Positions 38,840 to 48,380 of a stretch of DNA of 64,000 nucleotides are shown here, piece by piece (position 1 is the first letter of the stretch; each line of letters opens with the position of its first letter). Position numbers and translations under genes: made by a program. The notes below the pieces were generated by a model. The model was not told where the DNA came from. It saw nothing but the letters and a program-made list of their open reading frames with translations, and ran no database searches. This DNA comes from Nocardioides luteus (GTDB lineage Bacteria > Actinomycetota > Actinomycetes > Propionibacteriales > Nocardioidaceae): the NCBI RefSeq assembly GCF_015752315.1, contig NZ_JADOVJ010000001.1, positions 4,766,501 through 4,830,500 of the forward strand, read 5' to 3'.

Positions 38840-40396
38840 ATGCGAAACATTGCCCGCCGGATCAACCGCAAACAACGCTCCTTCGTCTTGATCGCAGGGA
38901 TGGTAGTGGCCACCTTCGCCGCCACCATGCCCGCAACCGGATCGACCCAGGCGAGCTCGGTGCGCACCGGCGGTGACACCAGCGCCGCGCAGCCGGTGAC
39001 GGAGGAGGCGGCCCGGGAAGCTCTCGCCGAGGCCAAGAAGGTCAAGCGCAACCAGTCGGTCCGCGGCGCCCGCCAGGTCGTGCCGGGCCGGCACGTCGCG
39101 GGTCGGCCCGACGCGACCATCGCCCTGACCAACCTCTGGAACGCCAAGGACGCCCTGGACGGCTCCAGCCAGAAGGCCGCCCGCCAGCTGCTCGCCCGCC
39201 CGCGCACCGCGACCCAGACCTGCAGCGACGTCGTCTGCGTCCACTACTCGCCGGGCAAGGGCGGCGACAGCGCCTCGGTGGCGTACGCGACCCAGGTCCG
39301 TGACGTGGTCACGAAGGTCCACAACGTCTATGTGCAGGCGGGCTACCGCAAGCCGGCGGCCGACAAGACGGTCACCCCGGGCAAGGTCGACATCTACCTG
39401 GAGAACCTCTACGACGAGGGCTACTACGGCTACTGCGCGCCCGAGACGAAGGTCTCCAAGACCGCTGCGACGGCCTACTGCGTCCTGGACAACGACTACG
39501 CCACCGCTGAGTACGGCACGGCCAACACGCCCACCGAGAACCTCCGGGTCACCGCCGCCCACGAGTACTTCCACGCCGTCCAGTTCGCCTACGACGCCGG
39601 CGAGGACCGCTGGATGATGGAGTCCACGGCGACCTGGGTCGAGGACGAGGTCTACGACAGCATCAACGACAACCGGCAGTACCTGGCCTACGGTCAGCTC
39701 GAGGACCAGCGCAAGCCGCTGGACAACTCCAACGTCTCCAACCTCGGCATCTACGGCAACTGGATCTTCTTCCGCTACCTCTCCGAGCGCTTCGCCAAGG
39801 AGCGGGGCTCCCTGCCGGAGGTGGTCCTCGGCGTCTGGAACCGGGCCCCGTCGACCTACTCCACCGCTGCCATCCGACAGGCGCTCGCCGCGCGCGGCAC
39901 CACGCTGAAGCTGCAGTACGCCCGCTTCGCCGCCGCCAACCTGGCCCCCTCGAAGAGCTACAGCGAGGGCGGGGCCTACTACCCGCCGGTCTACGACGGC
40001 CGCACCGCGCTGCCCGCCAAGCGACAGACCGTCGACGGCCAGTTCACCCTCAAGCACCTCACCTACGCCTCCCAGCGTCTGGTGCCGAAGAACGTCGGCA
40101 AGGGCTGGAAGCTGCGCATCAAGGTCGACGTCGCCCGACCCAACGCCAACGCCGCCGTCGTCAGCATCTTCCGCACCGACGGCACCCGCGGCGTCTACTA
40201 CCTCAAGCCCAACAGCAAGGGCATCGCCACGAAGACGATCGAGGGCTTCTCGTCCAAGCGGATCCGCAAGGTCGAGGTCACCTTCGCCAACGCGAGCAGC
40301 AACTTCACGTGCGGCCAGGGCACCGCGTACTCGTGCCACGGCATCGCCACGCCCGACAAGGCCACCCACCGCTGGTGGGCCAAGACCTACCGCTGA
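38840..40396 (+). CDS. Secreted MXAN_6640-type putative metalloprotease
   Basis: The 518-aa protein has a signal peptide (about 15-38, FVLIAGMVVATFAATMPATG), a Lys/Arg-rich propeptide-like stretch and a domain with HEYFHAVQFAYD (HExxH near 241-245) followed by WMMESTATWVEDEVYD. This is the pattern of MXAN_6640-like zinc peptidases. Cys pairs (CSDVVC, YCAPE..YC) suggest an external, disulfide-bonded enzyme. The C-terminal about 130 aa form a beta-rich domain with CGQGTAYSC. It follows phoD by 74 bases and may share its transcript. Confidence 0.8.
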   Translation: MRNIARRINRKQRSFVLIAGMVVATFAATMPATGSTQASSVRTGGDTSAAQPVTEEAAREALAEAKKVKRNQSVRGARQVVPGRHVAGRPDATIALTNLWNAKDALDGSSQKAARQLLARPRTATQTCSDVVCVHYSPGKGGDSASVAYATQVRDVVTKVHNVYVQAGYRKPAADKTVTPGKVDIYLENLYDEGYYGYCAPETKVSKTAATAYCVLDNDYATAEYGTANTPTENLRVTAAHEYFHAVQFAYDAGEDRWMMESTATWVEDEVYDSINDNRQYLAYGQLEDQRKPLDNSNVSNLGIYGNWIFFRYLSERFAKERGSLPEVVLGVWNRAPSTYSTAAIRQALAARGTTLKLQYARFAAANLAPSKSYSEGGAYYPPVYDGRTALPAKRQTVDGQFTLKHLTYASQRLVPKNVGKGWKLRIKVDVARPNANAAVVSIFRTDGTRGVYYLKPNSKGIATKTIEGFSSKRIRKVEVTFANASSNFTCGQGTAYSCHGIATPDKATHRWWAKTYR

Positions 40397-40402
40397 CCCG
40401 TT

Positions 40403-40450
40403 GAAGCACGCCGAGTCGGCTCGTCACAACGAGCCGACTCGGCGTGCTTC
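40403..40450. terminator. Bidirectional terminator, 22-bp perfect stem
   Basis: Arms at 40403-40424 and 40429-40450 are perfectly complementary around CACA. It sits between the convergent metalloprotease and DinG-like genes. Confidence 0.85.
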
Positions 40451-40454
40451 TCGG

Positions 40455-42479
40455 TCAGGCAGAGGCTGATTCGGAGAGCCGCTTCAGGGCCTGCCGCACG
40501 ATGGCGGGGTCGGTGGTGGCCCACATCGGCGGCAGGCTCGCCTTGAGGAAGCCGCCGTAGCGGGCGGTCGCCAGGCGGGGGTCCAGCACCGCCACGACCC
40601 CGCGGTCGGTGGTGGTGCGGATCAGCCGGCCGGCACCCTGCGCCATGAGCAGCGCTGCATGGGTGGCGGCGACCTGCATGAAGCCGTTGCCACCGGCCTT
40701 GTCGGCGGCCTGCTGCCGGGCCGACATCAGCGGGTCGTCGGGCCGCGGGAACGGGATCCGGTCGATGATCACCAGCTGGCAGGTGTCGCCGGGGACGTCG
40801 ATCCCCTGCCACAGCGACAGCGTGCCGAAGAGCACCGTGTGGGGGTCGGCGACGAACTGCGCGGCGAGCTCGGGCAGCTGCGCGTCGCCCTGGGCCAGCG
40901 TGGTCAGGTGAGGCAGCTTCTGGCGCACGACCTCGGCCGCCGCCTCGGCCGCGCGGCGGGAGGAGAAGAGCCCGAGCGTACGCCCGTCGGCGGCGTCGAC
41001 CAGGTCGACGATCTCGTCGAGGGTCTTGGCGCCCATACCGTCGCGGCCGGGAGGCGGCAGGTGGCGGGCGACGTAGAGGATCCCCTGCCGGCCGTAGTCG
41101 AACGGGCTGCCGACGTCGAGCCCGACCCACGGCAGCACGTCGTCGGTACGCTGCGCCCCGGCGCCCAGCTCGGTGCGCTCCTCCGCCTTGAGCCCGAGGG
41201 ATCCGGCCACGGGGCCGAAGTCGCCGCCGAGCTTGAGGGTCGCGGAGGCGAAGACGACGGTCTTCTCCCGCAGCAGCTTCTCGCGCATCTGCGCCCAGAC
41301 CTGGAGCGGCGCGACGCAGAGTCGCGGCGGGATCCGGTCGCTGCCCTCGTTGAGCCAGATCACGTCGGACCCTGCCGAAGCGGAGCCCGAGGCATCAGGC
41401 GGAGCGGCCGCGGCCATCCGCTCGGCGGTCGTGAAGACCTCCTGGAGCCCGCCCTTGGCCTGCTGGAACCCGGGGTCGGCGCTGTCGGAGTCCTTCGGCT
41501 TCGGCAGCGCGGAGAGCGCGGACCGGGCGGCGTCGCGCACCAGCACGAGCGCGTCGGAGATCATCTCGGGGAGGGTCACGAACCGCCCCGGTGAGGACTC
41601 GTTGATCGCCGCCCGCAGCGCGTCGGAGGCGTCGGCCAGGTCGTCGGCCTCGGAGCCCTCGACGTGCTTCTGCGCCCGGCGGGCGGCGCGCTCCACCTCG
41701 GCGGCGGTCAGCTCGTCGGTCGCAGCCTGGGTCACCCGGGCGACCAGCTCGTGGGCCTCGTCGATCACCACCGCGTCGTACTCCGGGATCATCGGGACGC
41801 CCTCGATCGCGTCGATCGCGAGCAGGGAGTGGTTGGTGACGATCAGGTGGCTCTTCTGGGCCTTGTCGCGGGCGACCTCGACGAAGCACTCCTCGCCGAA
41901 GGGGCACTTGGCGGCGCCGAGGCAGTCACGGTGGTTGACCGAGACCTGCCGCCACTCGCGGTCGGTGTGGCGGGGCGCGGAGTCACGCTCGCCGCTGCCG
42001 CCCTTCTCCGCCTCCTTCTCCGCCCAGCTGCGCAGCTCGAGGACCTTCTCGGCCATCGGGCCCAGCGGAACGTCGACCAGGGTGCCCTGGTCGTCGGGCG
42101 CACCCTCGCGGACGCGGTGGAGGCAGGCGTAGTTGGAGCGGCCCTTGAGGACGGCGTAGGAGGCGTCCACGCCGGGGCGCGAGCCGATCGCTTTGACCAG
42201 GCGCGGCAGGTCGCGCTCGACGAGCTGGTGCTGCAGCGCCAGGGTGGCGGTGGCGACCACGACCCGGCTGTCGTGGAGCAGCGACGGGACCAGGTAGGCC
42301 AGCGACTTCCCGGTGCCGGTGCCGGCCTCGACGAGGAGGTGCTCCTCGTCGGCCAGGGCCTGCGCGACCGCATCGGCCATCTTCACCTGGCCCTCGCGGG
42401 TGGCCCCGCCGAGGGTCGCGACCGCATCCGCCAGGGCTTCACGTACGGGCGTCTGGGAGGCGATCTCGGTTGCGGTCAC
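40455..42479 (-). CDS. dinG: DinG-like ATP-dependent helicase (XPD family)
   Basis: The 674-aa SF2 helicase has Walker A EAGTGTGKS (about 52-60), VIDEAHEL (DEAH box) and AQGAGRLIRTTTDRG (motif VI). Cys residues in YACLHR, DCLGAAKC and GEECFV make the four-Cys Fe-S cluster of XPD/DinG enzymes. It unwinds R-loops, forks or G4 DNA. The start is GTG 42479. It stands as a single gene between a terminator and the SGNH lipoprotein gene. Confidence 0.93.
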   Translation of the reverse strand: MTATEIASQTPVREALADAVATLGGATREGQVKMADAVAQALADEEHLLVEAGTGTGKSLAYLVPSLLHDSRVVVATATLALQHQLVERDLPRLVKAIGSRPGVDASYAVLKGRSNYACLHRVREGAPDDQGTLVDVPLGPMAEKVLELRSWAEKEAEKGGSGERDSAPRHTDREWRQVSVNHRDCLGAAKCPFGEECFVEVARDKAQKSHLIVTNHSLLAIDAIEGVPMIPEYDAVVIDEAHELVARVTQAATDELTAAEVERAARRAQKHVEGSEADDLADASDALRAAINESSPGRFVTLPEMISDALVLVRDAARSALSALPKPKDSDSADPGFQQAKGGLQEVFTTAERMAAAAPPDASGSASAGSDVIWLNEGSDRIPPRLCVAPLQVWAQMREKLLREKTVVFASATLKLGGDFGPVAGSLGLKAEERTELGAGAQRTDDVLPWVGLDVGSPFDYGRQGILYVARHLPPPGRDGMGAKTLDEIVDLVDAADGRTLGLFSSRRAAEAAAEVVRQKLPHLTTLAQGDAQLPELAAQFVADPHTVLFGTLSLWQGIDVPGDTCQLVIIDRIPFPRPDDPLMSARQQAADKAGGNGFMQVAATHAALLMAQGAGRLIRTTTDRGVVAVLDPRLATARYGGFLKASLPPMWATTDPAIVRQALKRLSESASA

Positions 42480-42489
42480 TCGGGCAACC

Positions 42490-43242
42490 TTAGCCGTGGG
42501 CGGGGACAGTCTCCGATCGGCTCTCCGCGATCCGGCGGGCGACGATCTCCCCGAACTGCATGTGGCCCGCGACCGTCAGATGGGTGTTGTCCTCGAGCAT
42601 CGGCAGCTCGAGGTCGAAGACGTTGATGTACGTCACCCCGTACTCGGCAGAGACCCGCCGCATCATCTTGTTGACGACCTTGATCGCCTTGGCCCGGGAG
42701 TTCACCCTGGGCGCACTGAGCACGATGACCTCGTAGCCCTTGAGCTCGTCCAGCGTGGCCCGGAAGCCCTTCTCGACGTCGTCGATGTCGCTCTTGGAGT
42801 CGTTGATGCCGCCCTCGAGCACGACCAGGTCGGCGCCTTGCGCGATCACGTCCGGAACCCGCTCGGGGAAGGAGATCGGACCGCACGTCTCCATCGAGCC
42901 GGGCGCGTAGCCGGTGCCGCCGAAGCCGGAGACCCGCACCTCACCGTCGAGATAGCGAGGCCACGACAGACCGGGGTCGTCCAGACCGAAACCGGAGGCC
43001 CAGGAGTCGCCGATCACGACGACCCGCTCGCCGGCCCCGGTCACCACCGAGGCGCGGGTCACGGACTCGGCGGCCAGCCGGGTGCACAGGTCCTGGGTCA
43101 CCTCGGTCCCGTGGCTCCCCTCCTGCCCCGGAAGCACACCGTCGCCCTCGCTGGCACAGCCCGCCAGCGTCGCCACGAGGACAGCACCGGCCAGCGCGCT
43201 CACGACCGTGGCGCGCGCCGCGTGGTGTACCTCTGTGCGCAT
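42490..43242 (-). CDS. SGNH/GDSL-family lipoprotein hydrolase
   Basis: The 250-aa precursor has a lipoprotein signal with lipobox LAGC (Cys near 28) and SGNH blocks: VVIGDSWASG (Ser), GFGGTGYAPGS (Gly), GGINDSK (Asn) and EDNTHLTVAGH (Asp-His). It is an external esterase or lipase; the acyl substrate is unknown. The ATG at 43242 follows GAGAGG. The region 43243-43407 shows no further gene. Confidence 0.9.
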   Translation of the reverse strand: MRTEVHHAARATVVSALAGAVLVATLAGCASEGDGVLPGQEGSHGTEVTQDLCTRLAAESVTRASVVTGAGERVVVIGDSWASGFGLDDPGLSWPRYLDGEVRVSGFGGTGYAPGSMETCGPISFPERVPDVIAQGADLVVLEGGINDSKSDIDDVEKGFRATLDELKGYEVIVLSAPRVNSRAKAIKVVNKMMRRVSAEYGVTYINVFDLELPMLEDNTHLTVAGHMQFGEIVARRIAESRSETVPAHG

Positions 43243-43407
43243 CCGTGACCTCTCCCTCGACCGACCGTCCCCAAGTGTGAGGGACGAGCGTGGCATCGCC
43301 TGTGTCGAAACGCCGAAGCCGACCCCGGATCAGGCAGGGTGCGCGCTCCGCGCGCTTACTCCCTCGCTCGGCGCGAACGGACGAGCAAGCTCGCCGCTCG
43401 GCCTCGC

Positions 43408-44892
43408 TCAGTTCGTGTACGCCGCCAGCTCCCCCGCCAGGTCCGCGTTGGCGCGGCCCTTGACGACGGTGCCCTCGGCCGTGTGCTCGAGGTGGTCGAT
43501 CTCACCGTGCTGGTGGATCCGGTTGACCAGGTCACCGCGCTCGTAGGGAACCAGCGCGGAGAACTCGACGCCCGGTCGCGGCAGGTCGTTCTCGACGGCC
43601 TTGATCGCCGCGTCGATGCCCTCACCGGTCTTGGCCGACACCGCGACCGAGTGCGGCTCGGCACGGAGCAGCCGGCTGATCACCAGCGGGTCGGCGATAT
43701 CGGCCTTGTTGATCACGACCAGCTCCGGCACGTCGCCGGCACCGATCTCGGCGAACACCTCGCGCACCGCGGCCAGCTGGCCCTCGGGGTCGGGGTGGGA
43801 GCCGTCGACCACGTGCACGACCAGGTCGGCGTCGGCGACCTCCTCCAGGGTCGAGCGAAAGGCCTCGACGAGCTGGTGGGGCAGGTGGCGGACGAAGCCG
43901 ACGGTGTCGGACATCGTGTAGACCCGCCCGTCCTCGGTGGTCGTACGCCGCGTGGTCGGGTCCAGGGTCGCGAAGAGGGCGTCCTCGACGAGCACCCCGG
44001 CACCGGTCAGCCGGTTGAGCAGGGACGACTTGCCGGCGTTGGTGTAGCCGGCGATCGCCACCGCGGGGATCTGGTGGCGCTTGCGGTCGGCGCGCTTGGT
44101 GTCGCGCGTGCCCTTCATCGCCTTCAGCTCACGGTTGAGCTTGGCGATCTTGGTGTTGATCCGGCGACGGTCGGTCTCGATCTTGGTCTCACCGGGACCA
44201 CGGCCACCGATACCGGCACCACCGGCGACCCGGCCACCGGCCTGGCGGGACAGGTTGCCACCCCAACCACGAAGCCGCTGCTTCATGTAGTTGAGCTGGG
44301 CGAGCTCCACCTGCGCCTGGCCCTCACGCGACTTCGCGTGCTGGGCGAAGATGTCGAGGATCAGCGCGGTCCGGTCGACGACCTTGACCCCGGTGCGGTC
44401 CTCCAGGTTTCGCAGCTGCGAAGGGGCCAGCTCGCCGTCGGCGATCACGGTGTCGGCGCCGGTCGCGGCGACGATCTCCTTGAGGGCCTCGACCTTGCCG
44501 CGTCCGATGTAGGTCGCGGGGTCCGGAGCCTGGCGGCGCTGGTAGATCGCCTCGAGCACCTCGGAACCGGCCGTCTCGGCCAGCAGCGCGAGCTCGGCGA
44601 GGGAGTTCTCGGCGTCGGTCTGGGTGCCGCCGGCCCACACGCCGACGAGCACCACGCGCTCCAGGCGCAGCTGCCGATACTCGACCTCGGTGATGTCCTC
44701 GAGCTCGGTGCGCAGGCTGGCGACGCGCTTGAGCGCGTGCCGCTCGGCGAGCTCCATCGCACCGACGGTCGGATCCGTGTCCTCGGGATCCTCGTCGGCG
44801 TAACCACTCTCGAAGCTGTCGTCGAGCGCGTCCCAGTCCTCGGTGGCCTCGAGCTCGTCAGCGAGTGAAAAATCGTGTGCGTTGTTCGTCAT
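43408..44892 (-). CDS. hflX: Ribosome-associated GTPase HflX
   Basis: The 494-aa protein has the HflX N-terminal domain (VLVGVWAGGTQTDAENSLAE, YIGRGKVEALKE), a glycine-rich helical linker (GGAGIGGRGPGETKIETDRR) and the G domain: GYTNAGKSSL (G1), DTVGFVRHLP (G3), NKAD (G4) and SAKTGEG (G5). It splits stalled or hibernating ribosomes under stress. An acidic N-terminal extension of about 50 aa is usual in actinobacteria. The order hflX, dapF, miaA parallels the mycobacterial region. Confidence 0.96.
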   Translation of the reverse strand: MTNNAHDFSLADELEATEDWDALDDSFESGYADEDPEDTDPTVGAMELAERHALKRVASLRTELEDITEVEYRQLRLERVVLVGVWAGGTQTDAENSLAELALLAETAGSEVLEAIYQRRQAPDPATYIGRGKVEALKEIVAATGADTVIADGELAPSQLRNLEDRTGVKVVDRTALILDIFAQHAKSREGQAQVELAQLNYMKQRLRGWGGNLSRQAGGRVAGGAGIGGRGPGETKIETDRRRINTKIAKLNRELKAMKGTRDTKRADRKRHQIPAVAIAGYTNAGKSSLLNRLTGAGVLVEDALFATLDPTTRRTTTEDGRVYTMSDTVGFVRHLPHQLVEAFRSTLEEVADADLVVHVVDGSHPDPEGQLAAVREVFAEIGAGDVPELVVINKADIADPLVISRLLRAEPHSVAVSAKTGEGIDAAIKAVENDLPRPGVEFSALVPYERGDLVNRIHQHGEIDHLEHTAEGTVVKGRANADLAGELAAYTN

Positions 44893-44952
44893 ATACCAAC
44901 AAGGGTACGGCGCCACACCACCCGGGGGACAATGCTTATCCAGAAGCGGGCC

Positions 44953-46572
44953 TCAGCGCTGCGCGAGCGCCTCCCGCAGCACGGTTCCGACGTCCTCCGG
45001 ACGCTCCGCGACGTACGCAGCTCCACCCGTCGCATCGGCGATCGCCTGCAGCGCGCCCAGATCGGCGTCGGCGGTGATCCCGATGCCCAGGACGCGGACC
45101 GGCCGGCGCGGGTCGGAGGCAGCCTCCAGCTGGCGTACGAGCTCGTCCAGGTCCATCGAGTCGGGGTCGTCGTTGGTGCCGTCGGTGAAGAGCAGGACGG
45201 TGTTGGAGGCGAGCGGGTCGTAGGCGGCGACGGCAGCCTGGTAGGCCGCGAGCGCGGTGTCGTGCAGGGCGGTGCCACCACCGGTGCGCGCGGTGAGACC
45301 GGCGATCGCCTCGGTCAGCTGGGCGCGCTGATCCTTCGTGGCCAGCTGACGGGTCGGGACGAGCACGGTGTGGTCCTCATCGAGCATGCCCGCGCTCTTC
45401 TCCGAGAAGGCCCACAGCCCGACCGCGGCGCCTCCCGGAAGGAGGTCGACGGCCTCCGAGGCCGCCGCCTGGGTGAGCTGCAGCCGCGTCGTCGCGCCGG
45501 AACCGGCCGGCCAGGCCATCGACCCGGAGACGTCGACGACCGCGATCGTCCGCGTCGGCCGCAGCTTGGCGTTCCACGCGGCGGCGGCGCTGGTCACGCT
45601 GGCCGCGTCGACCCGGGTGTAGGCACCGACGTTGGGCGACGGCTTGCCGGCGCCCGCGGTGCGGAACCCGGCCTGGGTCAGCGCGGTGTCGGCGGCGCCG
45701 CTGTCGAGCACGCGGGCGAGGCTGGTGATCGACTCGGCGATCGTGTTGCGCCGCGACGAGTCGGCCGTGATCAGGACCGGGTAGTCGAGGACGACCGTGC
45801 CCTCCTTGGGCGCGGCGGCCTTCAGCATCGGCGCGTACGTCGACCACTGCTGCTCACTGGTCGCCGTCACCCCGCTCATGACGGTCTGCAGCTCGGCCAG
45901 GCGCCCCGAGTCAGTCGGGGCGGCAGCCTCGTCGCCGGAGGCGATCCGCTCGCCGTACGCCTCCAGCCTGGCCTCTCTCGCCGGCTTCGCCTGGCTGGCG
46001 ACCACCGTGCCGAGCGCGCTCATCATCCGCTGGGGATCGCCCATCAGCAGGTCGTCCTCGGCGAACGCCTCGGCGTAGGAGGTGCGGGTGAGCCCGTCGC
46101 CGGAGACGAGCACGACCGGCGAGGAGGCCATCGAGGCCCGCAGCGTCACCGGCTCGGTCGCAGGCGTGATCCGGTCGAGCCAGAGCGAGGAGTCGGGGAT
46201 CCACACGTCGGGCAGCTCGCCGCCGAGCGCCATCGGCTGGAGGACCTGGTCGGCCTTGGCCGACTCGACCTCGATCTGGCCGCAGCCGGCGTCCTCGAGG
46301 ATGTTGCCGACCACGGTCGCCGCCTCGGGAGCCACCGCGACCGTCATCTGCGGTCCCAGGCAGGTCCGGTCGCTGCTCGAGCCAGACTTGCCCTCGGCGA
46401 CCAGCGCGGTGGCGAGCAGGCACAGCGCCAGGACACCGGCCGCACCGGCGATCACGCCGATCGTCTCCCGCCTGAACCGGGGCTGCTGCGCGGGCTCGGT
46501 CGGCCCGGTGGGCTCCTCGGGCTCGATGATCGCGAGCGCCTTCGACGTACTGGTGTCCGCCTTATCGGACAT
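44953..46572 (-). CDS. Membrane-anchored binding-protein-like / VWA-domain protein
   Basis: The 539-aa protein has a cytoplasmic N-terminus and one membrane helix (about 37-57). An external region (about 75-330) is laid out like a periplasmic solute-binding protein (TVAVAPEAATVVGNILEDAG, PDVWIPDSSLWLDR). A VWA domain follows with the MIDAS motif DVSGSMAW (about 346) and FTDGTNDDPDSMD. It probably binds a divalent metal and a partner or ligand outside the cell; no ligand can be named. GGGGAG precedes the ATG at 46572. Confidence 0.85.
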   Translation of the reverse strand: MSDKADTSTSKALAIIEPEEPTGPTEPAQQPRFRRETIGVIAGAAGVLALCLLATALVAEGKSGSSSDRTCLGPQMTVAVAPEAATVVGNILEDAGCGQIEVESAKADQVLQPMALGGELPDVWIPDSSLWLDRITPATEPVTLRASMASSPVVLVSGDGLTRTSYAEAFAEDDLLMGDPQRMMSALGTVVASQAKPAREARLEAYGERIASGDEAAAPTDSGRLAELQTVMSGVTATSEQQWSTYAPMLKAAAPKEGTVVLDYPVLITADSSRRNTIAESITSLARVLDSGAADTALTQAGFRTAGAGKPSPNVGAYTRVDAASVTSAAAAWNAKLRPTRTIAVVDVSGSMAWPAGSGATTRLQLTQAAASEAVDLLPGGAAVGLWAFSEKSAGMLDEDHTVLVPTRQLATKDQRAQLTEAIAGLTARTGGGTALHDTALAAYQAAVAAYDPLASNTVLLFTDGTNDDPDSMDLDELVRQLEAASDPRRPVRVLGIGITADADLGALQAIADATGGAAYVAERPEDVGTVLREALAQR

Positions 46573-46691
46573 GCGAACTCCCCTAGCTCCGACGTCCGCG
46601 GAGCGGTCTGAACTGCCCGCGGCTGGCGCACACATTAGCGGTGCGCCAGCCGTCGGGGTACTACCTGCGTCCTGTTACCAGTTGCGTCCGG

Positions 46692-47468
46692 TCACTTCGG
46701 TGGCATCCGGATGCCGCCGTCGACCCGGATCGTCTCGCCGTTCATGTAGTCGTTGGTCAGGCACTCCACGACCATGCTCGCCAGCTCCTCGGGCACGCCG
46801 AGGCGGTGCGGGAACAGCACGCTCTCGCCGAGCTTGGCCTTGAACGCCTCGGACTCCGGGCCCTCGCCGTAGATCGGGGTGTCGATCAGACCCGGGGCGA
46901 CGGTGTTGACCCGGATGCCGACCGCGGCGAGGTCGCGCGCGAGCGGGAGGGTGAGCCCGACGACGCCGCCCTTGGACGACGAGTAGGACACCTGCCCGAT
47001 CTGGCCGTCGAAGGCGGCCACGCTGGCCAGGTTGACGATCGCGCCGCGCTGCCCGTTGGCGTCGGGCTCGTTGCGGCTGATGTAGGTCGCCGCCTGGCGG
47101 CACATGTCGAAGGTGCCGATCAGGTTGATCGCGATGACCTTCTTGTACGCGTCCAGGTCGTGCGCCGACCCGATCTGACCGTCACGCCCGATGGTGCGCT
47201 GCGCCCACCCGATCCCGGCCGAGTTGACCACCGCCATCAGCGGCGCGATCTCCACGGCCCTCTCCACGGCGTTGGTGATCTGGTCGGTGTCGGTGACGTC
47301 AACGGGCACGAACAGCCCCTTGATCTCCTCCGCCAGGGCCTCGCCCTTGTCCTTCTGCATGTCCGCGACGATGACCGTCGCACCCTTGGCCGCCAGTGCC
47401 CGGGCCGTCGCCGCCCCGATCCCGCTGGCCGCTCCGGTCACGATCGCTGTGCTGTCAGTCAACTCCAT
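46692..47468 (-). CDS. Short-chain dehydrogenase (HSD10 / 3-hydroxyacyl-CoA type)
   Basis: The 258-aa SDR has the cofactor motif TGAASGIGAATARAL (about 9-23), DVTD, NSAGIG and catalytic Ser with YSSSKGG (Tyr/Lys), ending IRVDGGIRM. The insertion IGRDGQIGSAHDLDAYKKVI and overall form resemble HSD10-type 3-hydroxy-2-methylbutyryl-CoA or 3-hydroxyacyl-CoA dehydrogenases using NAD. It stands alone after dapF by 60 bases. Confidence 0.88.
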   Translation of the reverse strand: MELTDSTAIVTGAASGIGAATARALAAKGATVIVADMQKDKGEALAEEIKGLFVPVDVTDTDQITNAVERAVEIAPLMAVVNSAGIGWAQRTIGRDGQIGSAHDLDAYKKVIAINLIGTFDMCRQAATYISRNEPDANGQRGAIVNLASVAAFDGQIGQVSYSSSKGGVVGLTLPLARDLAAVGIRVNTVAPGLIDTPIYGEGPESEAFKAKLGESVLFPHRLGVPEELASMVVECLTNDYMNGETIRVDGGIRMPPK

Positions 47469-47528
47469 GGGCAGCACCCTAGACGTGACCACCCTCACGG
47501 TGGTGAATATCCGTTAACCGTCTCGCGG

Positions 47529-48380
47529 TCAGAGCGACGTCGTACCCTCAGCGACCAGGATCGCCGGTCCGGTGAGCAGAACGCGGTCGTCGGTCGTCCA
47601 GGTGACATGGAGCGTGCCGCCCGGCACGTCCACCCGGTACGTCACATCTGCATCGCGCGCGATGGCGAGACCGTCGGCCTCGGCCGCCGCGACCATCACC
47701 GCGCAGGCTCCGGTGCCGCAGGAGCGGGTCTCGCCCGCGCCGCGCTCGTAGACCCGCATGGCGAGGTGACGCTCGGCGACGCGTACGAAGAACTCGACGT
47801 TGACCCCGTGCGGATAGACGGTCTCGTCGAAGACCGGGGAGTCGTAGAGGTCACCGACGGGGCCGTGGGGATCGATCGACTCGACCTCGGCGGCGGCGTG
47901 CGGGTTGCCCACGTCGACGTTGCAGGCCGACCAGAAGTGGTGGGCGACGGTGACCTGGGTCGACCCGAGCAGCTTCGGCGAACCCAGGTCGGCGGTCCAG
48001 ACGTCCCCCTCCGCGCGCAGGGTCTTGTCGCCGGCGCGCGTGGCGAAGGTGACCTCGTCACCGGCAAGCCCGGCCGAGCGCAGGTATTCCGCGAAGACCC
48101 GGGTGCCGTTGCCGCACATCTCGGCCAGGGTGCCGTCGGCGTTGCGGTAGTCCATGAACCACTCGGCGTCGCTCGCCGGCCGGTCCGCGCCGGTGTAGGC
48201 GGCGGTGCGGATCACCCGCAGGATCCCGTCACCGCCGATGCCGGCCCGGCGGTCGCACAGCGCCCGGACCCGCGCGGCCATCTCCTCGTCGGAGAGCGAG
48301 CCGTGCACCGACCCGTCGAGGTCCGGCAGCAGCACGAAGTCGTTCTCCGTGCCGTGGCCCTTCAGGTATGCGTAGGTCAT
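47529..48380 (-). CDS. dapF: Diaminopimelate epimerase
   Basis: The 283-aa enzyme converts LL- to meso-diaminopimelate for lysine and peptidoglycan. Both catalytic cysteines are present: MCGNGTRVFAEYLR and SCGTGACAVMVAA. The N-terminus KGHGTENDFVLLPD is typical of actinobacteria. The ATG at 48380 overlaps the TGA of the upstream flavoprotein gene by one base (TGATG), making it the last gene of a coupled four-gene run starting with miaA. Confidence 0.96.
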   Translation of the reverse strand: MTYAYLKGHGTENDFVLLPDLDGSVHGSLSDEEMAARVRALCDRRAGIGGDGILRVIRTAAYTGADRPASDAEWFMDYRNADGTLAEMCGNGTRVFAEYLRSAGLAGDEVTFATRAGDKTLRAEGDVWTADLGSPKLLGSTQVTVAHHFWSACNVDVGNPHAAAEVESIDPHGPVGDLYDSPVFDETVYPHGVNVEFFVRVAERHLAMRVYERGAGETRSCGTGACAVMVAAAEADGLAIARDADVTYRVDVPGGTLHVTWTTDDRVLLTGPAILVAEGTTSL